The notes below the pieces were generated by a model. The model made no database searches, was not told where the DNA came from, and worked only from the letters and a program-made list of their open reading frames with translations. A stretch of 64,000 bases of DNA, from contig JBFWWP010000020.1 of the NCBI GenBank assembly GCA_050246115.1, positions 1 through 64,000 on the forward strand, read 5' to 3'. Every line of letters begins with the position of its first letter. Position 1 is the first letter of the stretch. The position numbers were made by a program, and so were the translations under genes. The DNA comes from JBFWWP01 sp050246115 (GTDB lineage: Bacteria; Planctomycetota; UBA8108; UBA1146; JAJFFE01). Below are positions 1-9,369 of the stretch, piece after piece.

Positions 1-177
1 GCCTCGAACCGCTGGGCTCGCCTCGAGGCCATCCAGAATCTCGAGGAGTTCCTCGTTCGGCACTTCGACGCGCTTCAGCGCTTCCTTGCCGGCGACCGCA
101 AAGTCGTGTTCCCGAGCGGCACCTACAAGATGCACGTCTTCTTCGGTGCGCGCTGCGAGGACCCCGCGCCCTCCTGA
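1..177 (+). pseudogene. 3' end of a RAYT-like transposase gene, cut by the window edge
   Basis: Frame 1 is open from the first base to a TGA at 175-177 and encodes 58 residues with no start in the window. The segment 'VVFPSGTYKM' followed by a short tail resembles the C-terminus of REP-associated tyrosine (Y1/RAYT) transposases, where a similar 'FPxGTYxMR' tail is common. The catalytic domain would lie to the left, so I cannot tell whether the gene is intact. A second, clearly decayed relic of the same family lies at 49890-50110. The family call is from memory of the tail motif only. Confidence 0.35.
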
Positions 178-580
178 CGGACCGCGGAACGGGATTGTCA
201 GTGCTAAAGTGCTCGCGACGCGCGCTGCTCACGATCCATCCTCACTCAGCACGCGCCCTCTAACCCATCCTTCTTGGTTGGCGTCGGCACGAAACGTACC
301 CTCGTGCCCGAGCTCTGACAGCCCCCGCAGGTCCATCCGTTTCTGCCGACTCGGAGTAGTCGGATCGCACCGCTAGCGCTGGCGCTGGCGAACCAAGACC
401 GCCTGACGGAATCCTGATCCGACCGAGGCCCTCCTTCAACTGATGATCACCGCCGAGCCCAACCCCATCGACCGCGCCAGCGCGATCTCAGCGGATTACT
501 CTCGGGCAGGGGAGAGGAGGGGAGAGGAGGGAGGAGGGAGGAGGAGGGGAGGGGGAGGGGGAGGAGGATTGTCGTGCCCT
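178..580. other. Intergenic region without a credible gene
   Basis: This stretch lies between the transposase tail and the convergent AAA/TOPRIM gene. The open frames at 86-376 and 443-664 have no family features, and the second is only a translation of the purine tract. I see no terminator hairpin; the notable element is the purine run at 508-568. Confidence 0.6.
508..568. repeat. 61-nt uninterrupted polypurine tract
   Basis: Every base from 508 to 568 on the plus strand is A or G, built from irregular GGAGAGGAGG, GGAGGA and GGGGGA units. It begins 12 nt beyond the stop of the minus-strand AAA gene, so its transcript would carry a 61-nt pyrimidine run directly after the stop codon. Mirror-symmetric purine runs can form triplex (H-DNA), and C/U-rich RNA can favour Rho loading. 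Either role is inference. Confidence 0.85.
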
Positions 581-2488
581 TCACCTCCAAAGCGGCGCGA
601 GCAGGCTGCGCAGCTCCTCGAACAGGGCAGAGTCACGTCGTCGCCCGAGTTCGGTCGCAACTAGATTGTGGCCCTTGCGCCCCTTGAGCTTCATATGCTT
701 GCCAATGAACTTATCGAGTATCTGGCGGCCAGGGAATTCGCGTTCCCAGATTTGCTTGTTCCAGCAGCGGTCTACCTCTTCCTTGCGTGTCGCAACGAGC
801 CTGTCGATGGCGTCGGCGGTGTACGAGACTTGAAGCTCTTTACTGGCGGCGGCCGCACTCTCCTTAAGCGAGGTCAACGGGTCGGGACCGCGGGCACACA
901 CGAAACGCAAGCGCCTGTTTAGTTGAAAACTCGCCCACGCTGCCAGGTCGGCTTCTCGCAGGCTATTGGCGATGATCGAGAGCTCGTCACTGACTTGCTC
1001 TGGCGTAAGCTTCTTCTCACCGAGAGAACCAATAACTCCTGAGATCGCTGTGGCGTCCAGCAGGTAGTTCTCGAGGTGATACCTGGGAAGGATCATGAGA
1101 TTCGAGTACTTTCCTTTCAGATCTTCGATCTGCTCGTTGGTGAGATAGTCGCGATCACGGAGTGCGAAGGCAGCGCTGTACTTCGTCCCCTGATCAAGCA
1201 AACGCAGCACTTTGTCGTTTGTTGCGAGGACGTCCGAACAGGAACCGCACGGAACAAAAGTGACATCTGCAGGAAGGTCCTGGAACATTCGTTGAAGCAG
1301 CCCTTGATCGCTTCCGCAACTCGCCCCTTCTAGAAACACCACCTTCCGAGAGATCAGCTGTATTCCTCGACTGACGCCAAGTGAGCGAAAAATGTCGATC
1401 CTGCTTTCCTCACCTGCAAGAGACTCCACTTGATTCCTGTTCGAGTATGGGAGCACCACTCTTATCGCCTCAAGTGGTACCGCGTCTATGAGTTCGAGCG
1501 AGTGCGTCGCCATGATAATCTGATTGCTCCTGAGGTGTTGCTCTAGTTCGTGCGGCAGACGTCGCTCGATAGCGGCGTTCAAGTGCGTTTCAGGGGTGTC
1601 GTACAAGAGAATACTCGACTTAAGTTCCATGAGAGTAAGGACGGCGAGTGCCGTGAATGCTTCCTGCTCACCGGCGCTCAGGCCCTCCAAGCCGTGCTGG
1701 CCGTCGGGAGTCTCAACAACAAAGTGAATCCCGTCGCGTTGAGTTGCATGAGGTCCGGAGAGCCGCTTGGGGTAGAAGAGACGGTCGAATAGATCGCGCA
1801 ATGGCTTGGTGCTGTCACGCGCCTCGTGCGTCTGAGAAAAAGTGATGTAGTCCTGAAGGACTAGGTTAGCGAAGTCCCTGAAAACCTCCCGAAATGTCGA
1901 GCGACCATGGGCAACATTGACGCCTTCTCGGGACCGAGGGGTGAACTCGACGCTCATGCTGCGAACGTCTTCCGATCTCATTCTACGGTGGGCACCGAAG
2001 TGTTCAAACACACCCAGTCCTTCGGAGAGTCCGTAGTTCTTGAACAGTGCCTTCAGTGCATCATCTGCGTTGACTGCTGGTTGGACACCATTCTGAATCC
2101 GCATCTCGCCACGGAGGTTGCTGCTCGCCACCTTTACGCTGCGCTCGCTGAGCCACTGACGCTCCGGGGCACTAAGCTCAAAGTCTACCTGTATTAGGGC
2201 AGTGTCGCTGGCTGCATTTACGAGACCCTGCCCCCGTGATTGGGAGTTGCTGTAAGATCCAATCCAGTCCTTGAGCATCCCGATCGCCTCTAACACGCTG
2301 GTCTTGCCAACGCCATTGGGGCCAACGAGAACCAGGAGGTTGGGAACCGTGTCCAATCTGAAGGTGCGGAGGCCTTTGAATCCTTCGATTAGGATCCTGG
2401 ATATTCTCATGGGGGTCGAGTGCGTCCTTCTGTTGGCGACCACTGCAAACTGAGATCCAGACCGAGGATCTCCGCTCGTCGTGCTCAT
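581..2488 (-). CDS. AAA/ABC-type ATPase with C-terminal TOPRIM/DUF4435-like domain (OLD- or PARIS-like)
   Basis: The 635-aa protein has an N-terminal ABC/AAA ATPase half: 'GFKGLRTF', Walker A 'GPNGVGKTS' (about residues 55-63), signature 'LSAGEQEAF', Walker B region 'ILLYDTPETHLN' and H-loop 'MATHSLELI'. The catalytic glutamate normally found in 'DEPE' is Thr here. The C-terminal half has 'VVFLEG', 'LRDRDY' and 'ENYLLD', the acidic pattern of TOPRIM/DUF4435 domains. ATPase plus TOPRIM occurs in OLD nucleases and, as separate or fused AriA/AriB, in the PARIS anti-phage system. No second defence gene is adjacent. An alternative ATG at 2410 gives a start (MRISRILIEGF) closer to the family; neither start has a strong ribosome site. 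Defence is inferred, not shown. Confidence 0.75.
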   Translation of the reverse strand: MSTTSGDPRSGSQFAVVANRRTHSTPMRISRILIEGFKGLRTFRLDTVPNLLVLVGPNGVGKTSVLEAIGMLKDWIGSYSNSQSRGQGLVNAASDTALIQVDFELSAPERQWLSERSVKVASSNLRGEMRIQNGVQPAVNADDALKALFKNYGLSEGLGVFEHFGAHRRMRSEDVRSMSVEFTPRSREGVNVAHGRSTFREVFRDFANLVLQDYITFSQTHEARDSTKPLRDLFDRLFYPKRLSGPHATQRDGIHFVVETPDGQHGLEGLSAGEQEAFTALAVLTLMELKSSILLYDTPETHLNAAIERRLPHELEQHLRSNQIIMATHSLELIDAVPLEAIRVVLPYSNRNQVESLAGEESRIDIFRSLGVSRGIQLISRKVVFLEGASCGSDQGLLQRMFQDLPADVTFVPCGSCSDVLATNDKVLRLLDQGTKYSAAFALRDRDYLTNEQIEDLKGKYSNLMILPRYHLENYLLDATAISGVIGSLGEKKLTPEQVSDELSIIANSLREADLAAWASFQLNRRLRFVCARGPDPLTSLKESAAAASKELQVSYTADAIDRLVATRKEEVDRCWNKQIWEREFPGRQILDKFIGKHMKLKGRKGHNLVATELGRRRDSALFEELRSLLAPLWR

Positions 2489-2888
2489 GCCTCAGCACAC
2501 GTCCTGTTCTCTCGCCCGGCTGTCTCTTAGGACGCTCTGCGTCGTCCTTCTGCCTTCTGCGTCCTTTCTGCGATCTATCGCCGATGTTATCAACCGCGCC
2601 ACGCTAGTGAAAGTCTCGGCCCGGGTGGTCGACCAGACGGAGAGCAAGCGACTCACCTGGCGCGTCGTCAGAGAATACCGCTAGTCAACAGCCCGATCCC
2701 CGCGCCATCCCCTCGGTGCGTTGATTCCGTCGACCGCGAGAACTCTATCTATCTGTGGATTCGGAGAGCAGAGAGCATCAATGCGTGGACGGAGAGCCTA
2801 TCGTGTTGACCGATGCGGAGCGGAGACCCTGCCCCACGACTCGTCCGATCACCCGAAAGCTCACGTGTCGCGCGGGCTTGTGTGGCAA
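2489..2888. other. Intergenic region between the AAA/TOPRIM gene and tRNA-Asn
   Basis: About 400 bases upstream of the AAA gene and downstream of tRNA-Asn on the same strand. Short open frames on both strands show no family features or ribosome sites. I found no integrase, and no second copy of the tRNA 3' end that would mark an attachment site. Confidence 0.5.
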
Positions 2889-2926
2889 CAAAAAGGACCC
2901 GCGGCGGCGTGCGTCGCGGGTCCTTT
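2889..2926 (-). terminator. Rho-independent terminator of tRNA-Asn
   Basis: AAAGGACCCGCG at 2892-2903 pairs perfectly with CGCGGGTCCTTT at 2915-2926, giving a 12-bp stem and an 11-nt loop. Read on the minus strand the stem ends in a run of five T. It starts 8 nt beyond the CCA end of tRNA-Asn, so it should end that transcript. Confidence 0.85.
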
Positions 2927-2933
2927 GGAATAG

Positions 2934-3009
2934 TGGCTCCCCGGGTTGGACTTGAACCAACAACCAAGTGATTAACAGTCACCTACTCTGCCAATTGAGC
3001 TACCGGGGA
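2934..3009 (-). tRNA. tRNA-Asn (anticodon GTT), CCA encoded
   Basis: The minus strand folds as a full cloverleaf. The acceptor stem is TCCCCGG (3009-3003) with CCGGGGA (2944-2938), the discriminator is G at 2937, and CCA is genomically encoded at 2936-2934. The anticodon loop reads CTGTTAA, so the anticodon is GTT (Asn), and the T arm contains GGTTCAAGTCC. It has its own promoter and terminator, so it is a single-gene unit. Confidence 0.95.
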
Positions 3010-3034
3010 TTGGATTGCTCTAGTGGAACGCGGG

Positions 3035-3063
3035 AAGATAGCGAGTTGGCCTTCCGCTGGCAA
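3035..3063 (-). promoter_or_regulatory. Sigma-70-type promoter of tRNA-Asn
   Basis: On the minus strand, TTGCCA (3063-3058) is followed after exactly 17 nt by TATCTT (3040-3035). The -10 lies 25 nt upstream of the mature tRNA 5' end, a normal distance for a tRNA leader. Confidence 0.6.
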
Positions 3064-3233
3064 CAGTCATGCTCAGGTTGTTGGAGCGGGGGTGGCTTCG
3101 CTGAGTGTCCACGACGTGGCCTTTTTCTTGTCTTGACTTTCAGTAACTTCTTGACAGAATCGGCCGCACTGAACCTACCACCTGCCTGAACGAGAGATTC
3201 TTGTGCTCCGAGACGGTCGCGGGGAGGGCAAAG

Positions 3234-4820
<1,587 letters not shown>

Positions 4821-4921
4821 GCCGGCGAAGGGACTGCTTCTTCCGTGTCTCCTGCAGGTCACTCGGGGTCAACGATCGAAGCGCGGATAACGCACGGCTC
4901 AGCCACGGCAGAGGCGGAACC

Positions 4922-6448
4922 TCAGCCTTGGCCTTCGTCGTGAACGACGCGGGTTCCGCACATGAGGTCATGAAACGCCAAGCGGCGACTCGAGAAGGGG
5001 ATGACGAGGAAGCCGAGACCGAACGGCAACAGGCTCGCGACGTAGTTGACCGTGCGCACGAAGCCATCGAACACATTTACCGGGTCCCCGTTCTGGCGCA
5101 CGACGCGCAGGCCAACAATGGCCTTGCCCAGCGTCCGCCCCCACAACCCGGTCGTAAGACTGAAGTAGAGCATGCCGAGCAGCACCAACGCGATCAGAGG
5201 ATTGCTGCCCCCGAGCGAAACCCAGGACAAAACCCACCGCACCGGCAACAACACCTCGGGCAACAGCAACGCAAAGGCCGCGCCGAGAATCGCGAGGTCC
5301 AACGTCATGGCAAGGCCCCGCGCCCAAAAACCAGCGGCTCGCCTCGTTGCCAAACCGCCTTGCACTGGAATCGGGTGAGCGCGCGGAGGTCGGGACGCGA
5401 CGCCATCCCGAGTCGCCTGCGCTCCGTCTTCGCTCCGGCGCGACTCGATCTCGTCAGCGTAGTAGAGAGTCTCGGTCCCGGCATGAACCTGGGTGAGCCA
5501 ACCCCGCTCCACATAGGCCATCAAGTCGGCCGGGCCAATACCCAACCGGTGACACGCGACCCGAGCCGGCACGAGCTGCTTCTCGCCGCCCCGCGGGAGC
5601 GGCGGCGCGGTGAGCGGAACGACCACAGGCTTCTTCGAAGCAGGACGCGACTCGGGGGCCGCCGCGACGCTGCTCGCGAGCGCGGAACGAACTGCCGCAA
5701 CGTCGGCAAACCGCCGCTCCCGCCGAGTGTACAACCCACGGAAGACCTCATCGCACCACGCCGGAAGGTCGTCCCGCAGATCCGACGGCACTTCGACACC
5801 CGCAGGCCGGCTGCCGGTGAGCATCTCGAACAACACGATCCCGAGCGAATAGAGGTCCGCTCGCGCGTCAGCCCGACCGGTGCCATCGCGAACTTCAGGT
5901 GCGATGTAAGCGAGGGTGCCGCTGATCGTGGCCGCCTCGGAGCGTAGCGATGCCGACAGCAGCAACGAGTCCCCGTTCGTCGTCTGCCCCAGCCCGAAGT
6001 CGGTCAGCTTCACCCCGCCATCCTCACCGATCAGGATGTTCGACGGCTTGATGTCCTGGTGGATCACTCCTCGTTCGTGGGCGTAGGCGAGGACGTCGAG
6101 CACCTTGCGGAAGATCGTCAGGGCCTCCGCCGCCGCGAAGCGCCCTTTCTCGCCGAGGACTTGGCTCAGGTCCCGCCCGCGAACGTACTCGGTGATGAAG
6201 TAGGGAGGATTGCCGGTTGTGTCCATTCCAAGACTCTTGGCAATCCCTGGGTGGTCGAGGCTCGCTTGGATCACGCCCTCGTTGGACAGCTGACGAACCG
6301 CCTCGGTCGTGGTCGGAATCTTGACCGCAACCTCGCGCTCGTTCCAGATGTGGTGACGGGCTCGCCAAACCTCGCCGAAGGCGCCCCGACCCAGCGGCTC
6401 TTCGAGCACGTACTCGCTGATTCGGTCACCGCGTTTGACTGCTATCAC
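4922..6448 (-). CDS. Ser/Thr protein kinase fused to C-terminal RDD membrane domain
   Basis: Last gene of the ESCRT-like operon, 508 aa, GTG start. A Hanks-type kinase domain fills residues 12-265: glycine loop 'GRGAFGEV' (20-27), Lys43, catalytic loop 'HQDIKPSN' (130-137), DFG 150-152 and an APE region. The residue before the catalytic Asp is Gln rather than Arg, so it is formally a non-RD kinase. A short region around 290-335 looks like a DNA-binding-type helical domain. Residues about 365-500 form an RDD domain with hydrophobic helices, which should anchor the protein in the inner membrane with the kinase in the cytoplasm. It lies 13 nt after the membrane-protein gene. Its targets are unknown; proteins of the same operon are natural candidates. 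Confidence 0.85.
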   Translation of the reverse strand: MIAVKRGDRISEYVLEEPLGRGAFGEVWRARHHIWNEREVAVKIPTTTEAVRQLSNEGVIQASLDHPGIAKSLGMDTTGNPPYFITEYVRGRDLSQVLGEKGRFAAAEALTIFRKVLDVLAYAHERGVIHQDIKPSNILIGEDGGVKLTDFGLGQTTNGDSLLLSASLRSEAATISGTLAYIAPEVRDGTGRADARADLYSLGIVLFEMLTGSRPAGVEVPSDLRDDLPAWCDEVFRGLYTRRERRFADVAAVRSALASSVAAAPESRPASKKPVVVPLTAPPLPRGGEKQLVPARVACHRLGIGPADLMAYVERGWLTQVHAGTETLYYADEIESRRSEDGAQATRDGVASRPPRAHPIPVQGGLATRRAAGFWARGLAMTLDLAILGAAFALLLPEVLLPVRWVLSWVSLGGSNPLIALVLLGMLYFSLTTGLWGRTLGKAIVGLRVVRQNGDPVNVFDGFVRTVNYVASLLPFGLGFLVIPFSSRRLAFHDLMCGTRVVHDEGQG

Positions 6449-6461
6449 CCCGCACCTCGAT

Positions 6462-7313
6462 TCATCGGCGCAGATCCTCGATCCAGGAGCAGTAGGCGAA
6501 CGAGTACCCGCCGGAGGCGGCAGCGGCGAGGAGCGTCAATCCCCCCCCGAACCAACCGACGCCGAATCCGGTCAATACCCACCCCGCCACGCAGCCGGGT
6601 AGGGCGACGGCCAGGACCAACGCGGCGTTGCGGGCGTTGGACTCCTCCCGCAGCACGCGTCGAATCCAGCGAGTGAGAAGCAACGACGGTATCACGAGAA
6701 CGGCCAACCACAACCCCAGCCGTAGGGCGGCCGAAGAATCCGTGATGGCCGCGCGCGCGTAGTCTCGGTTCGACCAACTCCGCGTCACCTCCTCCGTCAC
6801 CTTCCCGCCGGCCAGCGGCTCGCCGGAAGCTACCCACTGCTGCTCCCACTCGACATCGAGTCGGACGCGCTCGTCATCGTTGACGAGATCGACTACCCGA
6901 CAAGCAAGCACGAGTTCCGGCTTCTCTCCGGTCCACTCCGCGACGATCTTGGACTTCCACGACCCGAGGGTGGACCCGACGACGGCGGAAAAGTCGTCGG
7001 CAACGGATTCGTCCCGCTTGGGCAGCAAGACCGTCAATCCCGTTCTCTGTTCCGTCGCCCGTCCAACTCGGGCGCGAAGAGCCTCGGTTGCGTCGCGCGC
7101 GATCGGCGGGATCAGCAAGCGCTCGGTCCCGGGGGGCGCGACGACCTGCGAGGTCAACTGCTCCGTCACACGCTGGTACACGAGATCCTGGAGACGGCCG
7201 AGGGCGGGCAGTGGATCGCGCCGCGAGAACAGCAGCACGCTACCGCCGGCGGCGGCGACCGCGACGAGAACCCCACCGACGACCCACTTCCCGAGGGATC
7301 CAACAAAGATCAT
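6462..7313 (-). CDS. Multi-pass membrane protein of the ESCRT-like operon, no recognised family
   Basis: 283 aa. The ATG at 7313 overlaps the stop of the SPFH/propeller gene as ATGA, so the much longer open frame continuing upstream is an antisense-type artefact. One hydrophobic segment lies at residues 9-28 ('VVGGVLVAVAAAGGSVLLF'), followed by a soluble domain of about 170 residues, then hydrophobic segments near 205-223 and 233-275. The soluble part should face the periplasm if the first helix is an uncleaved anchor. An eight-C run at 6541-6548 lies in its glycine-rich last membrane segment. I do not recognise a family; position suggests a membrane partner of the neighbouring remodelling proteins. 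Confidence 0.75.
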   Translation of the reverse strand: MIFVGSLGKWVVGGVLVAVAAAGGSVLLFSRRDPLPALGRLQDLVYQRVTEQLTSQVVAPPGTERLLIPPIARDATEALRARVGRATEQRTGLTVLLPKRDESVADDFSAVVGSTLGSWKSKIVAEWTGEKPELVLACRVVDLVNDDERVRLDVEWEQQWVASGEPLAGGKVTEEVTRSWSNRDYARAAITDSSAALRLGLWLAVLVIPSLLLTRWIRRVLREESNARNAALVLAVALPGCVAGWVLTGFGVGWFGGGLTLLAAAASGGYSFAYCSWIEDLRR

Positions 7314-9364
7314 GTCAGCACCTCGCGAGTCGTAACCGCGAACGACTGAATCTGATCCGGAAGACGAATCCGTCGGAACGGAGCTTGCGTCTCGCCCCAT
7401 CGCCAGAGCAACAACTCCTGCCCGAAGCGATCGACGCCAAGCACCCCCTGGCGCCCGGCTGCCACCCAACGAATCGGGTACCGAGACCGATACTCCTCGA
7501 GTAAGCCGCCGTCCGCATCCAGGACTTGAACCGCTTCGTGGCGCGCCCCCACGACCCAACCCAAGCGTGTGGAGGTCTCGAGCGGCTGGACGCGAAAGAT
7601 CGGTCCGCTCCCCCGAAACGCGAGTTCCTGCCAAGCGGCCCCGGGCCGGGCTCGGTACAGCCGGCCCTCGCCCGTCCCGGCCACCAGAACCTCGCGCGAC
7701 GAGGCGAGCGAGGTCACGCTGTCGGGCAGTACTCCACAAGCGGTCGCGGCTTCCAGACCGTCGTCGGGGTCGAAGTGATAGATCACTTCGCCATGCGCGA
7801 AGTACGCTCGACGATCCGGCCCCCAATGGATCCCGCGCGTCGAACGCCCGGCGGTGATCTGCGCCTGAAAAACCGGTGTCGACACCGCGGCGGATCGCGG
7901 TTCCCACATGTGCAACCCGAGTTCGGAATGCGAGGCCAGCAATCGGTCCCGCGCGAGGAGCACCGAGTTCGCGCCGCCGCGCCCCTGTGGCTGTGGACGA
8001 TAGCGATGGACCGACCAGAACGACCCCGTTGGACGGTACACCGCAACGCCCGCCTGAGCACCGACCAGCACCGCCGGCACTCCCGCGATTCCCTGCCGCT
8101 CGAAGGTAACGGATCGCAGGTAACCGATGTCCTCCGGTGGCAACACCGGTGTCGGACTGGCGACTCCGAACGCCCCCGCGGCGCTCAAGCGATACAGCGA
8201 CAACCCCGCCGCCAACCAAATCTCTTCGAGCTCCGGCAGTTCCGAGCCCGGGAAGGCCCCTCCGCGCGCGAGCGCGGGGGGAGCGAGCTTGGTTTGCACT
8301 TCGGTCGCGAGTTGCGCGAACCGGTCCTCGAGGCGCTGCCATGTGCGCGTGCCCGCGCGGGCCGAGATCTGTTCCGGCGTCATCTCCTTCTCGACCAACA
8401 ACTCGAGCAACTGGCTCGCGTGCGGTGAGTCGCCCAGCTGTCCCACGATCGCGAGCAGGCCGTGACGATCGAGCACCTCCTTGAGTTGCTTGGCGCGCTC
8501 GATCTCGTACTCGAGTTGCGCACTGTCGATCTCCGCCTGCGTCGAGATCCGTTCGCGCTCGAGCATCCGCCGGAGCTGGGCGCGCGCCCGAGCCTCTTCT
8601 TGGTGGGCGTCGAGTCTTCGCGCCGTGATCTCTTGCTCCCGCTCGATCTCGCGCAACAAGCCCTCGCGTCGCAGGTGGGAAGCGAGGCGCTTGACTTCGG
8701 CATGCGCCAGTGCTTGGCCCGTCTCCTCCCGCTTCCACAGTTCGAGGAAGTCGAGGCGCCGCTGGATTCGCTCCGTTTCGCGCCGTATCTCGGACTCCCG
8801 CTGGCGGACCTCCTCGAGGGCTTCCGATTCGACGGCGAAGCCGGACACCCCGCGGAGGCTCATGCCAACCTCGAACAGCGGCTCGGCGAGCAGCGTTTCG
8901 ACGAAGCCGTCGGCGCGAAACTGCTCGAGCACGCCGCCGTCCCCATCCCAGGACGCCTTGGCAAGCAGGAGGTCGAGCCGCTTCGCGACCACGGGGCGCA
9001 GGATCTCGGCGAGGTCGTCGGCCCCAAAGCGATCGGACTGCACGAGAACCCGATCTCGGAGCAACAGAACCGCGGTCCGCGACCCCGGCGGAGCCACTCG
9101 GACCGTCAACACGAAGGAGCCGGAAAAGCCACCGCGATCGGAGGCCTTGGGCACGGTGATCACCACCGACAGATCGGTGTCCCGGACCAAGATCGCATCG
9201 TCGGGAAGCGGCGCCCCGGCACCGAGCAGGGGCAGATCGTTACGGACGTCGACCGCCCGGACGCCGACCGGCACTTGCCCAATGCCCCCGAAGGCGCCGC
9301 GCCCGCGCAAACGCACGGCGAGTCCGGGGCCTTCCCGCAGCCAGCTCAGCAGTTCGGTCGACAC
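7310..9364 (-). CDS. SPFH-like, coiled-coil and beta-propeller protein of the ESCRT-like operon
   Basis: 684 aa. GTG at 9364 lies 5 nt after the Vps4-like stop and is the first start in frame inside the operon; the open frame upstream runs back through that gene and is spurious. Residues about 40-185 have the alternating strands and final 'FEVGMSLRGVSGFAVES' pattern of SPFH/band-7 domains. Residues 185-330 are an almost uninterrupted Arg/Glu-rich coiled coil. From about 400 to the end there are repeated four-strand-like blocks with W, G and D turns ('LGLHMWEPRS', 'AYFAHGEVIYHFDPD', 'LGWVVGARHEAVQVLD') typical of a beta-propeller. SPFH proteins are frequent neighbours of PspA/Vipp1. The SPFH assignment is moderate, the coiled coil is clear, and the propeller is likely. 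Confidence 0.7.
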   Translation of the reverse strand: MSTELLSWLREGPGLAVRLRGRGAFGGIGQVPVGVRAVDVRNDLPLLGAGAPLPDDAILVRDTDLSVVITVPKASDRGGFSGSFVLTVRVAPPGSRTAVLLLRDRVLVQSDRFGADDLAEILRPVVAKRLDLLLAKASWDGDGGVLEQFRADGFVETLLAEPLFEVGMSLRGVSGFAVESEALEEVRQRESEIRRETERIQRRLDFLELWKREETGQALAHAEVKRLASHLRREGLLREIEREQEITARRLDAHQEEARARAQLRRMLERERISTQAEIDSAQLEYEIERAKQLKEVLDRHGLLAIVGQLGDSPHASQLLELLVEKEMTPEQISARAGTRTWQRLEDRFAQLATEVQTKLAPPALARGGAFPGSELPELEEIWLAAGLSLYRLSAAGAFGVASPTPVLPPEDIGYLRSVTFERQGIAGVPAVLVGAQAGVAVYRPTGSFWSVHRYRPQPQGRGGANSVLLARDRLLASHSELGLHMWEPRSAAVSTPVFQAQITAGRSTRGIHWGPDRRAYFAHGEVIYHFDPDDGLEAATACGVLPDSVTSLASSREVLVAGTGEGRLYRARPGAAWQELAFRGSGPIFRVQPLETSTRLGWVVGARHEAVQVLDADGGLLEEYRSRYPIRWVAAGRQGVLGVDRFGQELLLWRWGETQAPFRRIRLPDQIQSFAVTTREVLT

Positions 9365-9369
9365 CGAGC

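Noticed and set aside
443..664. Gly/Arg-rich 73-aa open frame
   Set aside because: It is a translation of the polypurine tract with no ribosome site.
2934..3009. tRNA attachment site for an integrated element
   Set aside because: No integrase and no repeated tRNA 3' end were found in the window.
6462..8738. 758-aa minus-strand open frame
   Set aside because: Only the last 283 residues, from the ATG at 7313, have membrane-protein character; the rest is Arg-rich out-of-frame sequence overlapping the SPFH/propeller gene.
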